From NCBI RefSeq assembly GCF_000722545.1, contig NZ_JNVM01000006.1:62001-126000 (forward strand): 64,000 nucleotides of DNA. The letters run 5' to 3'. The translations under genes and the position numbers were made by a program. Shown in pieces: positions 9,108-18,961 of this stretch; position 1 is the stretch's first letter, and every line of letters starts with the position of its first letter. The notes under the pieces were generated by a model. That model did not search any database and had not been told where the DNA came from. It saw only the letters and a list, made by a program, of their open reading frames with translations. This DNA comes from Paenibacillus tyrphae. GTDB lineage: Bacteria; Bacillota; Bacilli; Paenibacillales; NBRC-103111.

Positions 9108-10014
9108 CATTTCGGAACAGCTTTTCAATTCCCAATTCCAGTGTAATTTTTGGTGACCACCCTAATTTTTTTAACTTTTTATTACCAAGCACATTCCATC
9201 TCAAATCGCCGTCTTTCGCGGATACATATTCAGGCGGGATTGAACTGTGAGCAGCCTCCATCATGATTTGTAAAAGATCATTTAATGAAGTGCCGCACTG
9301 TGTTCCAACATTGAATATCTCATTCGCTATACTGTCCGGCTGCAGAAACAGCATATTGGCTTCGACGATATCGTCTACGTGAATGTAATCGCGCACCTGC
9401 TCCCCATCTCCGAATATAACGGGTCGCTCCCCTTTTCTTATTTGGTCCATAATAATCGAGACAATACCTGACTCGCCAAGCGGATTTTGACGGGGACCAT
9501 AGACATTGGAGTAACGTAAAATGATCCATTCATATCCGCATATGTCCGAGTACATGCGAACGTATTGTTCGGCTGCAAGTTTATTAATTCCGTAGGGGGA
9601 GATCGGCTTGCAGGAATAAGATTCTGAGATGGCTTTTCGTGGCTTATCCCCATATATCGCTCCGCCGGAGGAAGCAAAAATTATTTTTTTCACTTTGGCA
9701 CTACCGGCCGCGCGAAGTAAACGAACGGTATTCGTTACATTCGTTTCGATATCCATATAGGGTTCTTTTACAGACCATCTGACATTTGCTTGTGCAGCGT
9801 GGTGATTAATGAGATCAGGCCTCATATCGCAAAGGATCGCTTCTAACCGGGGATCGGAGAGGCTGAGCAAAATATATTCAGCACCGGGATTTCTGTAATC
9901 TTTGTTTCCTGTGGACAGATCATCCAAAACAATGACTTCATGGCCGTTATCTACATAGCGATCTACTAGATGCGAACCAATAAAGCCCGCTCCTCCAGTA
10001 ACCAAAATTTTCAA
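9094..10014 (-). CDS. NAD-dependent sugar epimerase (GalE-like SDR)
   Basis: An extended SDR of about 306 residues with KILVTGGAGFIGSHLVD at the start, AAQANVRWSV near residue 80, SSGGAIYGDKP, and the catalytic SPYGINKLAAEQY. It fits the UDP-glucose/UDP-GlcNAc 4-epimerase group. Start: TTG at 10012-10014, six bases after AGGAGGG; the GTG at 10033-10035 lies upstream of that site. The gene is transcribed with the upstream GT61 gene, whose stop overlaps this leader region. It probably interconverts UDP-hexoses for the same glycan. Confidence 0.87.
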   Translation of the reverse strand: MKILVTGGAGFIGSHLVDRYVDNGHEVIVLDDLSTGNKDYRNPGAEYILLSLSDPRLEAILCDMRPDLINHHAAQANVRWSVKEPYMDIETNVTNTVRLLRAAGSAKVKKIIFASSGGAIYGDKPRKAISESYSCKPISPYGINKLAAEQYVRMYSDICGYEWIILRYSNVYGPRQNPLGESGIVSIIMDQIRKGERPVIFGDGEQVRDYIHVDDIVEANMLFLQPDSIANEIFNVGTQCGTSLNDLLQIMMEAAHSSIPPEYVSAKDGDLRWNVLGNKKLKKLGWSPKITLELGIEKLFRNEQTT

Positions 10015-10034
10015 TCTCAGCCCTCCTACACACA

Positions 10035-11186
10035 CTATAGACCGGCATAATGAACCAGCTCCAGCAATTGGCCTATGTTCACCTTATAATCGGATGCTGC
10101 CGAATTTAATTGCTCTGCTTCGTTAACTAAGTAATAATAATCCAAATGAACAAGATTGCTGATCATCCAGTAGTAGGAGGGCATATAATACGGGTTAAAG
10201 AGCTCGATTACCTTCGTCCCCGGTTTGCAGAATACCAGATTCGTAAGGCCGGCGCCATGTGGAGCAATGATCAATTTGGCACAAGAAAATAGTTGTACTT
10301 GCTGAGTAACCTTCATAGATTCCAACGTAACCTTTTTAAATCCAAATCCATTTAAATGATTGATAATTTCTTCCTCATTTATGACTTTACGGTACTTCGC
10401 ATTTTCTCGGCTAATGTAGATATATTCGTTGTTCTCCGAACGATCGTTATCCTGTGGCAGAAGAAATTCTTTTCTTAGAAAATCGCAAGCCCATTTGGGA
10501 ATGACGTCTGGTCTTACATTCGTGTGAGGATTTAAAGTGTAACGGGTAATTGACGAAGGAACTACGAGCTTTCTGGCTTGCAGGTCAATCGGACTATCGA
10601 TTATTTTTTTGTTGGGGATCCCTAGAATAGCAAGCGTTTCCTCTTGGAACGGAAAAATTTCTTGACGATTCAAGACATATTTATCGATCCGTATACCGCT
10701 TAGCCGCAGCAAATGAATTCTTGGTAACACATCGAACATCCAATGATAAAAGTTGTCAGACGAGCAAAAAATAAGCACAGCGACAGTTTTGGGGTAATAT
10801 TTTGAAGGGCGAGATTTCCATTCTCGGTAGGCGTCCTGTCTTTTTATTGGTTTAAGATGTTCTGCATTAAATTCAAAGGAAACGTCTTGCAGCAGTTTAT
10901 ATTTGGCGGTAAGAACGAAAGCGTTCTGCCTGCAAACACGACCGTTTGTCAGTACAGCGACAAATGAGGCAGGCGTCTCCACCGTGCGGGACCGAAAATT
11001 CTCGTGAACGTCATCATCTAATCGTCTCGCTTCATAATAATAATTGATTTCATTGCGATAATAAGTTTTATATTTTTCACGTACTCGCCGCAACTTTGAA
11101 TACTTGACGGTAAGATATCTCCATGTTGTACGAAAAAACCAATATGGATTTCTCTTCTTGATTTTTTTTCTACGAATACCCACCAC
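10035..11186 (-). CDS. Glycosyltransferase family 61 (DUF563-like)
   Basis: The 383-residue protein carries the GT61 signature IAPHGAGLTNLVFCKPGTK near residue 305 and NFYHWMFDVLPRIHLL near residue 150, parallel to the other GT61 in the cluster (7115-8179) but clearly a diverged paralogue. Its N-terminus is strongly basic (RRKKIKKRN). The start is taken at GTG 11184-11186, with a weak AAGGGATTAG upstream; the second GTG is equally possible. First gene of the two-gene unit with the GalE-like epimerase. Confidence 0.84.
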   Translation of the reverse strand: MVGIRRKKIKKRNPYWFFRTTWRYLTVKYSKLRRVREKYKTYYRNEINYYYEARRLDDDVHENFRSRTVETPASFVAVLTNGRVCRQNAFVLTAKYKLLQDVSFEFNAEHLKPIKRQDAYREWKSRPSKYYPKTVAVLIFCSSDNFYHWMFDVLPRIHLLRLSGIRIDKYVLNRQEIFPFQEETLAILGIPNKKIIDSPIDLQARKLVVPSSITRYTLNPHTNVRPDVIPKWACDFLRKEFLLPQDNDRSENNEYIYISRENAKYRKVINEEEIINHLNGFGFKKVTLESMKVTQQVQLFSCAKLIIAPHGAGLTNLVFCKPGTKVIELFNPYYMPSYYWMISNLVHLDYYYLVNEAEQLNSAASDYKVNIGQLLELVHYAGL

Positions 11187-11300
11187 CCCACTAATCCCTT
11201 GCAGGCTGCTAAGATCATATGCAAATGGTTCTTAGGTTATTACAAATGAGAAGGCTTGCAGTTCGTGGCAGATTCAGAATATATTCTTGGCCTAAACGGT

Positions 11301-11343
11301 AAAAGGAACAAATTCTTGACGCTAAGACAAGAATCTGTTCCTT
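11301..11343 (-). terminator. Terminator of the stalk-domain gene
   Basis: A 16-bp stem, AAGGAACAAATTCTTG with CAAGAATCTGTTCCTT (one mismatch), lies just past the stop at 11360 and is followed on the minus strand by TTTT. Confidence 0.75.
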
Positions 11344-11359
11344 CCACAAGAAATTTTGA

Positions 11360-12157
11360 TTATTGTTTGTCCACGATCACAATCGTCATCGATTTGGCGT
11401 CGTGCATGCGGACAAAAAGGGCGCAACCCAGAGCCTCCGACGCGTCGCGGAGCGGAATGAAGCTGGAGCCGTCCACGATTTGCGCGGGAACGCCAAATTG
11501 GATCGTTTGTCCGTTGATCGTCGAGGATTTCTGACCGATCTTAAAGGTCATGACATCGCTGCCTTTCGTCGCCTTCACCGTTTGGGTTTCGGGGTTCCAT
11601 TCTACTTTCGCTCCGAGCGCTTCCAGCGTGGAACGAAGCGGCACAAGCATGCTTCCATCCTTAAGAAAAGGAGCCACCTCCGGGTTCAGCTTCCGGTTGT
11701 CGATGAAAATATGTACCCCCTCGCCGCGTCCGGCCCATTTCTCCGTCACGCAAGTCATATGATACGTAACATCGAGCGATTTCAAGTCCGCCCCTTGGAC
11801 CGCACCGGGAAACGTAACATCCCATTTTTGGCTTTGGCCCGGCTCCAAGCTCAGACCCGTCAGGAACGCATCGTTGTCCCATTCCCGCGTCGCCAATTCG
11901 TTTCCGCTGCCGTCCTTCACGGAAAGCTTGAGCTTTTCTACCTTGTTGACTTTTACGTTGCTGACGTTGACGAATACTCCTTTGACGACCAGCGCGTCCT
12001 TTTCGTATTTGCCCGACAACACCGCGAAACTAAGTTCTCCGATTGACTGTATGGAAGCCGACGCCGGGGCGCCGAAGGCGAGCATCCATGTCATAACCAT
12101 AACGGATAGCATGCTTAAAGCCAGAATCGATTTGAATCGTTGTTTCATCGTTTTCAT
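11360..12157 (-). CDS. Exported protein with copper-amine-oxidase-type stalk domain
   Basis: The 265-residue protein starts with a clear Sec signal peptide (MKTMKQRFKS followed by a hydrophobic core, cleavage near APASAS). Residues about 40-140 form an Ig-like segment of the SLAP type (VLSGKYEKDALVVKG onward). Residues about 155-260 match the Cu_amine_oxidN1 stalk domain, with the paired MLVPLRSTLEALGA and FIPLRDASEALG motifs. Such proteins sit in the envelope and usually have no catalytic role. It follows the M56/BlaI operon on the same strand after about 56 bases, so co-expression with the sensor is possible. Confidence 0.8.
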   Translation of the reverse strand: MKTMKQRFKSILALSMLSVMVMTWMLAFGAPASASIQSIGELSFAVLSGKYEKDALVVKGVFVNVSNVKVNKVEKLKLSVKDGSGNELATREWDNDAFLTGLSLEPGQSQKWDVTFPGAVQGADLKSLDVTYHMTCVTEKWAGRGEGVHIFIDNRKLNPEVAPFLKDGSMLVPLRSTLEALGAKVEWNPETQTVKATKGSDVMTFKIGQKSSTINGQTIQFGVPAQIVDGSSFIPLRDASEALGCALFVRMHDAKSMTIVIVDKQ

Positions 12158-12213
12158 AAAATGCGTCCTCCAATTCGTTGTCTTTAACTCGAATACTGCG
12201 AAGGGGCCGAAGC

Positions 12214-14298
12214 TTAATCGTTCATCGTCCCGTCCACAGGGTCAACCCAATAGTTCCAAAACTCGCCTGTTCTATCAACATCGGCGTGAACTGTCGGCTG
12301 TCCCTTCTTCGCAAAGGTATGTAAGTAGGAATTATCGGAGTCGAATTCAACCGAATAACCGGTCAGATCGATGCCGAACAGCTTGTTCACCGTCGGTTTG
12401 GCCGCGGCGATGGCTTCTTCTTTCGTATAGATCGGCTTTCTATCCTTAGCCAGGAGAAGGGGCAAATTGGCTTCATTGGCTACTTTCTTGCCGAACGCCG
12501 AGATCGATTGGATTGCGCCTGTCTTGGCGCCAATCACTACGACATAATTGCCGCCGTCGTCAAAAAACTTCCATGTATCGTATCTCCCGCTGGAATAATT
12601 GTGGTCTGCTTGTTTAAAAGCTACCGGATTTCCGATGTTCATTCGTTGAAATGCGTTCAGTGCGGCGTTCTTCGCTTTCTCGTCCCCCTGTGCGAAAGGA
12701 TAGCTGATCAATATGCCTCTTTCGCTCAGCGTGTCCGCATCCAGGGTAACGATCATGTCCTTGCTTTGAAGCGTCCATTCATGCGTCGATTTACCGTCCG
12801 CAAAACGTTTCTGTCTCTCTACGCTCTCGGCGGTAAACGTTTTGTTCGCATCCACTTGACGAAAAGCTTCCGCAGCTGCCTTTCTCACGGCCGCATCCGT
12901 TTCGTCCCACGTATATTGGACATAAGCATTCACAATTTGCTTCGTATCCCGGTCGATAGCGACTTGTCCTTTTCCGTTTTTATTCAGCAGGATCCATCTC
13001 GTGGTGATATCAGGGTCCGCCACTTCGTAAAGCTCCGCTTTCGAATCTCCCAGAAAACGGCGCAGCTCTTCTTGGGCTGCTTCAACGACTTTCTTGTCTA
13101 ACGGGATATCGTGAATCGTCAGCTTCTTTGTCGATTCCGAACTGCCGGACGATTCCGTCGCGATCACAGGGGGTGCCGACAAATTGCCGGATGCGGACTC
13201 CGGCGAAGCTTTGGCATTGACCAGCGTCACGGAAGAAAGGGCGATGAGGGAAGCCAACCCGAGCACCGACCAGCGGTAAGATTGTTTATGATAATTTTTG
13301 ATCATGATGATTCTCCTTTTTATCTGCTGTTTTCCGCCCGATAAATTGGCCATACCCGGGGTCGGATACAAAGTGGCATAATGCTCCAACAGGCGTATGA
13401 TCGTATGGCCGTAGCTTTCTTTTTGCTCCGCTCCGATATAGGACAGCGCAAGCGCGTCGGCAGCCATTTCCTGATCTTCGCGCATCCGGTAATAGGCATA
13501 CCATAGGACCGGATTGAACCAGTGCAGGATTAGCAAGCCGTTCATCAGCCAGTTCATGGCGACGTCCTTGCGTTTCACATGGGCCAGCTCGTGGTAAAAA
13601 ATAAACCGCAGCTGCCGATCGTCCAGCATGTTCATGAGCGAATCCGACAGCACGATGCGCGGACGCATAAACCCGAGCACGGCCGGGCTGGAAATCGGTC
13701 CCGCCGTGATCAACGGGATCGATTGCCGGATCGCCATCGTCTTCCGGCATTGTTCGAACAGCTCGACAATTCCGGGGTCCGTAATGATAGACTGCTTTGC
13801 GAGCCGGGCATAAACGCGCCGGTTTGCGGCTACAGTCAAGATCCCAAGACAAACCGCGCCCAGCAGCCACACGACAAACGCGAGCTTATACAGCGAAAAG
13901 CTTGCCGAAGGCTGCTTTTCTACCGGTTCGGCCGTTTGAACGGGCGGTTCCTGCTTGGTTTCCACGGATGCGGTCTTCACTGCCGCAGTGTTCGACACCT
14001 CCTGGTGAACAGTTGATGCTTCCGGCGGACGCGGCGAAGGCGCATCGGAAGTCCGCAGAGCTTCCTGGCCGTAGGAAAGCAGGTTATACACGCTGAAAGA
14101 GCTTTCGGGTGCCCACGGCAGAAGCAGCCTTGCCATAATGACCAGCCACAGCATGTAGTGCCATCTGGGAGACAGCTTGTTCCTCGCGATGATTTTGACT
14201 AACAAGACGAGCCCCACCAGCACACCGGCCATCAGCGAGGTCTCCAATATCCAGTCAAAAAAGCTCAATAGTGAAAGGCTTCGACCGTCCAATGTCAT
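12214..14298 (-). CDS. M56 (BlaR1/MecR1-like) membrane metallopeptidase sensor with YcdB-like C-terminus
   Basis: The 694-residue protein has several N-terminal membrane helices, then the zinc motif HELAHVKRKD near residue 235 and EDQEMAADALAL about 35 residues later, which marks the M56 family. After another helix near residue 345 the outer part is not a penicillin-binding domain; it contains repeated segments (for example KNALNAFQRMNI and EAIAAAKPTVNKLFGI) that resemble YcdB/YcdC propeptide-like domains. In known systems the protease relays an outside signal by cleaving BlaI. The ATG overlaps the BlaI-type stop by 4 bases. The ligand is probably not a beta-lactam, an inference from the missing sensor domain. 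Confidence 0.85.
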   Translation of the reverse strand: MTLDGRSLSLLSFFDWILETSLMAGVLVGLVLLVKIIARNKLSPRWHYMLWLVIMARLLLPWAPESSFSVYNLLSYGQEALRTSDAPSPRPPEASTVHQEVSNTAAVKTASVETKQEPPVQTAEPVEKQPSASFSLYKLAFVVWLLGAVCLGILTVAANRRVYARLAKQSIITDPGIVELFEQCRKTMAIRQSIPLITAGPISSPAVLGFMRPRIVLSDSLMNMLDDRQLRFIFYHELAHVKRKDVAMNWLMNGLLILHWFNPVLWYAYYRMREDQEMAADALALSYIGAEQKESYGHTIIRLLEHYATLYPTPGMANLSGGKQQIKRRIIMIKNYHKQSYRWSVLGLASLIALSSVTLVNAKASPESASGNLSAPPVIATESSGSSESTKKLTIHDIPLDKKVVEAAQEELRRFLGDSKAELYEVADPDITTRWILLNKNGKGQVAIDRDTKQIVNAYVQYTWDETDAAVRKAAAEAFRQVDANKTFTAESVERQKRFADGKSTHEWTLQSKDMIVTLDADTLSERGILISYPFAQGDEKAKNAALNAFQRMNIGNPVAFKQADHNYSSGRYDTWKFFDDGGNYVVVIGAKTGAIQSISAFGKKVANEANLPLLLAKDRKPIYTKEEAIAAAKPTVNKLFGIDLTGYSVEFDSDNSYLHTFAKKGQPTVHADVDRTGEFWNYWVDPVDGTMND

Positions 14299-14702
14299 CT
14301 GTCCTTTCTTCGGTCGCGATCCGGCCCCTCTTCCGTCTTCTCGTCGAGAATCCGTTTGAGTTCGCTAATTTCGTCCGAAGACAGCTTCTGTTCCCGCAAG
14401 AAATGGACGAGCAGCGGTTTGACCGCTCCGCCGTACAGCCGCTTGAGAAAAGAATGCGTCTCGGTCTGCACATAATCGTCCTGCGAGACCAGAGGATAGT
14501 ACAAGTAGGTTCTGCCTGTCTCTTGAAAGGCGATGGCATCTTTTTGCAGCAGCCGGCTGATCAGCGTCCGAACCGTTTTCGGCTTCCAGTCCATTTGCCC
14601 TTCGAGAGCCTCGATGACTTCATTGGCCGTTTGCGGGGACCGGGACCAGAGGATTTTCATCACTTCCCACTCGGCCTCGGATATTTTAGGCAGCTCTTTC
14701 AT
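14295..14702 (-). CDS. BlaI/MecI/CopY-family transcriptional repressor
   Basis: About 135 residues with a winged helix beginning PKISEAEWEVMKILW and the recognition region TVRTLISRLLQKDAI, followed by the dimerisation tail with FLREQKLSSDEISELKRIL. Start chosen at ATG 14700-14702 because AAAGGAGAG lies 10-12 bases upstream; a further ATG at 14727-14729 precedes that ribosome site. Repressors of this family bind TACA/TGTA dyads and are cleaved when the partner M56 protease is triggered. Two such dyads lie directly upstream, so the operon is probably autoregulated. Confidence 0.9.
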   Translation of the reverse strand: MKELPKISEAEWEVMKILWSRSPQTANEVIEALEGQMDWKPKTVRTLISRLLQKDAIAFQETGRTYLYYPLVSQDDYVQTETHSFLKRLYGGAVKPLLVHFLREQKLSSDEISELKRILDEKTEEGPDRDRRKDR

Positions 14703-14731
14703 GAATCTTGCACTCTCCTTTCCGTTCATCT

Positions 14732-14749
14732 GGATTACCGATGTAATCC
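14732..14749. promoter_or_regulatory. BlaI-type operator 1
   Basis: Perfect dyad GGATTAC-CGAT-GTAATCC just upstream of the repressor gene. It matches the TTACA/TGTAA-like half-sites expected for BlaI/CopY repressors. Confidence 0.75.
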
Positions 14750-14756
14750 TTTATTA

Positions 14757-14772
14757 GACTACACGTGTAATC
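14757..14772. promoter_or_regulatory. BlaI-type operator 2
   Basis: GACTACACGTGTAATC is a near-perfect dyad (one mismatch) that shares the TACA/TGTAATC half-site with operator 1, 7 bases away. The pair suggests cooperative autorepression. Confidence 0.7.
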
Positions 14773-16190
<1,418 letters not shown>

Positions 16191-16204
16191 TAACATGGGT
16201 TCAG

Positions 16205-16232
16205 CCTGTTGATTTACCTCAACAGGTTTTTT
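16205..16232 (+). terminator. Terminator of the collagen-like gene
   Basis: CCTGTTGA-TTTACC-TCAACAGG is followed directly by six T residues. Confidence 0.9.
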
Positions 16233-16311
16233 CTGTTTCATGAGTTCTTGAAGGTGTGTAGGGTTTGACGCTTACGTTGCGTCGCAATCAATTTTCGAAA
16301 AAGACCGACAT

Positions 16312-16764
16312 CTATAGGTTCCTAATCAATTGACTAACCCAGGATTGGGAAATTCCTAAGATTTCGGCTATTTTTTTCTGCGAAGCTTCTGGATTTTCCT
16401 TCATCGCTTTATGGAGTCGATCCAATACATCTTTTCTTCTTTTGGTAAGTTTTTTCTTTTTTTTCTCGTTGGCTCGTTCACGTTCTACCCGCGCTAAGAA
16501 CACTTGAAGCGCTGGAAGGCTTTGAATACAGGGCATGCAAATATAAAATTTTTTGAAGTAAATGGTTTGTTCCTTACCTGAGCAAAACAAACATTCATTG
16601 CAGTGATATCGATAAACAATAATCGCCTTTCTCTTGTCATCACAGAAATACTCCGTCTTAACGTTGGGATTAAGATTCAACTCACGCCTAATCTCTGTGG
16701 GAATCACAATTCTCCCTAAATTGTCTAACACTCTAACAATTCCAGTTCTTCTATCCTCTTGCAT
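16312..16764 (-). CDS. AbrB-type regulator with zinc-ribbon-like and C-terminal HTH parts
   Basis: About 150 residues in three parts. Residues 5-50 are a SpoVT/AbrB swapped-hairpin domain (GIVRVLDNLGRIVIPTEIRREL). Residues about 53-80 hold HCNECLFC and, about 20 residues on, ICMPC, a likely zinc ribbon. After a lysine-rich linker the last 45 residues form a helix-turn-helix (KIAEILGISQSWVSQLI) like a sigma-4/Xre element. AbrB proteins act as transition-state repressors in Bacillus. The ATG at 16762-16764 follows GAGGTG; a GTG two codons earlier is possible. The triple fusion is unusual to me. It lies 24 bases past the Spo0E-like gene and may join that unit. Confidence 0.75.
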   Translation of the reverse strand: MQEDRRTGIVRVLDNLGRIVIPTEIRRELNLNPNVKTEYFCDDKRKAIIVYRYHCNECLFCSGKEQTIYFKKFYICMPCIQSLPALQVFLARVERERANEKKKKKLTKRRKDVLDRLHKAMKENPEASQKKIAEILGISQSWVSQLIRNL

Positions 16765-16788
16765 CAACACACCTCAAACAAAACGATT

Positions 16789-17010
16789 CTAGTTTATACA
16801 TCGCATTTTTCGAATTTGAGCAATCAACACGTATGTATCTAATTGCTGACTCAATTGGACCATATATTCGCTCGTTAAACCCTCGCCTTGCTGTAACGCT
16901 TCTTTCATTTGGTTCAGGATACTATTCATTGTGTTCTGCAATGCTTGATCATTTAGATGATCAATTTTATACTGTGTGGGAGCCTCCTCTCCAAATGCTT
17001 GTGGCGTCAT
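16789..17010 (-). CDS. Spo0E-like aspartyl-phosphate phosphatase
   Basis: A 73-residue helical-hairpin protein ending in the Spo0E signature YMVQLSQQLDTYVLIAQIRK, in which SQxLD is the catalytic core of phosphatases that dephosphorylate Spo0A~P and delay sporulation. AAAGGAG precedes the ATG. It lies downstream of an XRE-TPR receptor and its pro-peptide on the same strand, in a layout mirrored at 18962-20743. A terminator hairpin at 17121-17145 separates it from the peptide gene, so it may be read by partial read-through or its own promoter. Confidence 0.85.
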   Translation of the reverse strand: MTPQAFGEEAPTQYKIDHLNDQALQNTMNSILNQMKEALQQGEGLTSEYMVQLSQQLDTYVLIAQIRKMRCIN

Positions 17011-17120
17011 GTAAATTTCTCCTTTACCGTTTAATTTGAATTACTGATTTGAGTATACTTTCCTGTATCGCAACTTTATTTTTTGGGCAATTGTTGATAC
17101 AGGAAATAAGTTAAATATAG

Positions 17121-17145
17121 AAAAAACCCGAACACTAGGTCCGGG
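17121..17145 (-). terminator. Terminator after left pro-peptide gene
   Basis: On the minus strand CCCGGAC-CTAGT-GTTCGGG is followed by TTTTTT (one mismatched pair in the stem). Confidence 0.7.
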
Positions 17146-17203
17146 CGTTTTATAAGCACTATTATGAAACTAAATGAATATTCAAACTAACTTCAAGTAT
17201 TTG

Positions 17204-17326
17204 TTAATGTCCAGGATCAACATCTGCATTTTGGACTACAGTACCGGGGTGTGGCTGTGGAGGAAAATTAGGAACAGTTCCGATTAGAATGAAAGACAGA
17301 ACTGCCATCAAGACGAACTTTTTCAT
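17204..17326 (-). CDS. Exported pro-peptide, probable signalling peptide of the left RNPP-type cassette
   Basis: A 40-residue product that is easy to miss by length. It starts MKKFVLMAVLSFILIG, a short Sec signal, and ends in a hydrophilic tail, HPGTVVQNADVDPGH. TGGAGGTGAG sits 7 bases before the ATG. It lies 34 bases past the stop of the XRE-TPR receptor. Receptor followed by a 40-aa exported pro-peptide is the hallmark of Rap-Phr, PlcR-PapR and the AloR-AloP systems I recall from Paenibacillus. The mature pheromone would be cut from the C-terminal tail; exact ends are unknown. Confidence 0.75.
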   Translation of the reverse strand: MKKFVLMAVLSFILIGTVPNFPPQPHPGTVVQNADVDPGH

Positions 17327-17360
17327 ATCACTCACCTCCAATTGGGTTAAATTGGGATCA

Positions 17361-18629
17361 CTATATATTATACACCTCCTGCAACATGCTTACATACTGT
17401 AAATCAAATTGTTTATTCGATTTCAAAAAATAGGCAAAAATTTGATTCATACACTTATCTCTCTCTTTATTCCCATTAATTTTCCCAAAAGCGTTCATGC
17501 TAAGAACAAAGCTTTGTATCCCCTCATAAACCATTCCAATTTCAAGATGATAAGCCCCTTTTTGACGGTAATACAATCCAATGACATAGTTTGTGTGCGG
17601 GCTTTCAGGATTGTCAGGCAAAAACTCTCGTTCTTTTTCTAGCAATTCAGCAATCGATTTCATATCTTTAGTTTGCAGATAAATTTCAATAAGCTCGGTT
17701 GCAATGCTTATTTTATAGTTATTGCTTAGTTCATTCATGTAGCTTCGGAGCAGGGGAATGGCAATATCATATTCTTTTTTTCTTGCTTTGGTTATGGCAC
17801 GTGTAATTTTAGCTGCTTCGGAAACAAAAGCATACTCAAACCGTTCGAACACATCCAAACATCTTTCTACCGCATCATATTGCTTTAATTGAGAGTGTGA
17901 ATTAATCATAGCCAGATAAGCTCTAGCTTTTAGCTCAGTTTCTCTATCTTCTAAGTTAATACCTGTAATGCAATGTTTAATACAGTCCGTATATTTCTTT
18001 GTATTATGAGCATGTAATCCCATTCTAAAATAAAAAGCTATTTTTTCCTCTCTGGACAAAAAATCCGTGTAATGTAGTATCTCTTGCCCTTCTTGATACG
18101 TTTGCTCCAGCCGTTTAAAATCAAGCCGTTCTATTAAATATTTCTGTAACATTCCTTTAGCCAAATAGACCATAACGCCATGTCCTCTGGAATATTGAAT
18201 TATAACCTCAAATAGTGTTACCTTCAGGGAATTATCCTTTATCGCTTGTGTAAAATTAAACAATCGTTCTAAAGAAACTTCCGTCCCCTTGTTTGGAGAT
18301 TCAAGTAAGCGTAATGCTACCTTGGTTACAAGGCTAACGGTTTCCTCACATGAAATAACTTCAGCCAGAACTTCTAACAAAGTATCGACTCGGTTTTCAT
18401 TTTCAATGTAGCGTTCAATGACTTGAAAATATGGAACGAGTAGTACAGGGGAAATTGCCTTCACTGTCTTAAATTCTGGATGTTTCGTTTCTCCAGTTTC
18501 AATCTTATGAAGAACTCCTCTGCTAAGTCCAGTAAGCTCCTCAAGGTCAGAATAAGACAAGTTTCTCTCTTTTCTAAGTTGGAAGATGAAATCTGCGATG
18601 GTGTTATTCCGATATTTAATATCCACCAT
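17361..18629 (-). CDS. XRE-TPR receptor/regulator of the RNPP type (AloR-like), left copy
   Basis: About 422 residues. Residues 5-60 form an Xre helix-turn-helix (TIADFIFQLRKERNLSYSD, then LTGLSRGVLHKIETGE). The rest is all-helical with repeated 35-40-residue units of TPR type, for example EEKIAFYFRMGLHAHNTKKY and TNYVIGLYYRQKGAYHLE. Such proteins bind an imported oligopeptide in the TPR groove and change DNA or partner binding. Start chosen at ATG 18627-18629 after GGAAGG with 9-base spacing. It is divergent from a second receptor of the same build, with which it shares the 330-base promoter region. Confidence 0.83.
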   Translation of the reverse strand: MVDIKYRNNTIADFIFQLRKERNLSYSDLEELTGLSRGVLHKIETGETKHPEFKTVKAISPVLLVPYFQVIERYIENENRVDTLLEVLAEVISCEETVSLVTKVALRLLESPNKGTEVSLERLFNFTQAIKDNSLKVTLFEVIIQYSRGHGVMVYLAKGMLQKYLIERLDFKRLEQTYQEGQEILHYTDFLSREEKIAFYFRMGLHAHNTKKYTDCIKHCITGINLEDRETELKARAYLAMINSHSQLKQYDAVERCLDVFERFEYAFVSEAAKITRAITKARKKEYDIAIPLLRSYMNELSNNYKISIATELIEIYLQTKDMKSIAELLEKEREFLPDNPESPHTNYVIGLYYRQKGAYHLEIGMVYEGIQSFVLSMNAFGKINGNKERDKCMNQIFAYFLKSNKQFDLQYVSMLQEVYNI

Positions 18630-18961
18630 AATACATACCTTCCCTTTAACCAAAAATTTACACTGGTTAATTATAGCAAATTAAGATTCGTCTTACAATT
18701 CATCGACTCTTCCCTGTTTTTGAAAATAACTAACCGAGGTAGTTAAGAAATTCATCGCCATCGAAAGGGGGATGGAAAAACTATACTGTTTTGTTGATAC
18801 GCGGTGGCCGTGAAAACTGGGAAAAATCCCGAACAATCAAGGAAAGAATAGGACTGTTTTTTTAATTTTATAGGAATAATGTCCTTGTTTTTTGGCTTTT
18901 CGTTTCACAAAAAGGATTATTATGGTAGTATTTCTTTATATTTTTAGGGGAGGTTTTTTTT
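18630..18961. promoter_or_regulatory. Shared divergent promoter region of the two receptor cassettes
   Basis: These 332 bases hold no gene. AT-rich stretches at 18895-18950 (with TATGGTAGTAT) are plausible promoter elements for the right cassette, and the region at 18655-18720 for the left. Either receptor could act here, which would link the two cassettes. Confidence 0.45.
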
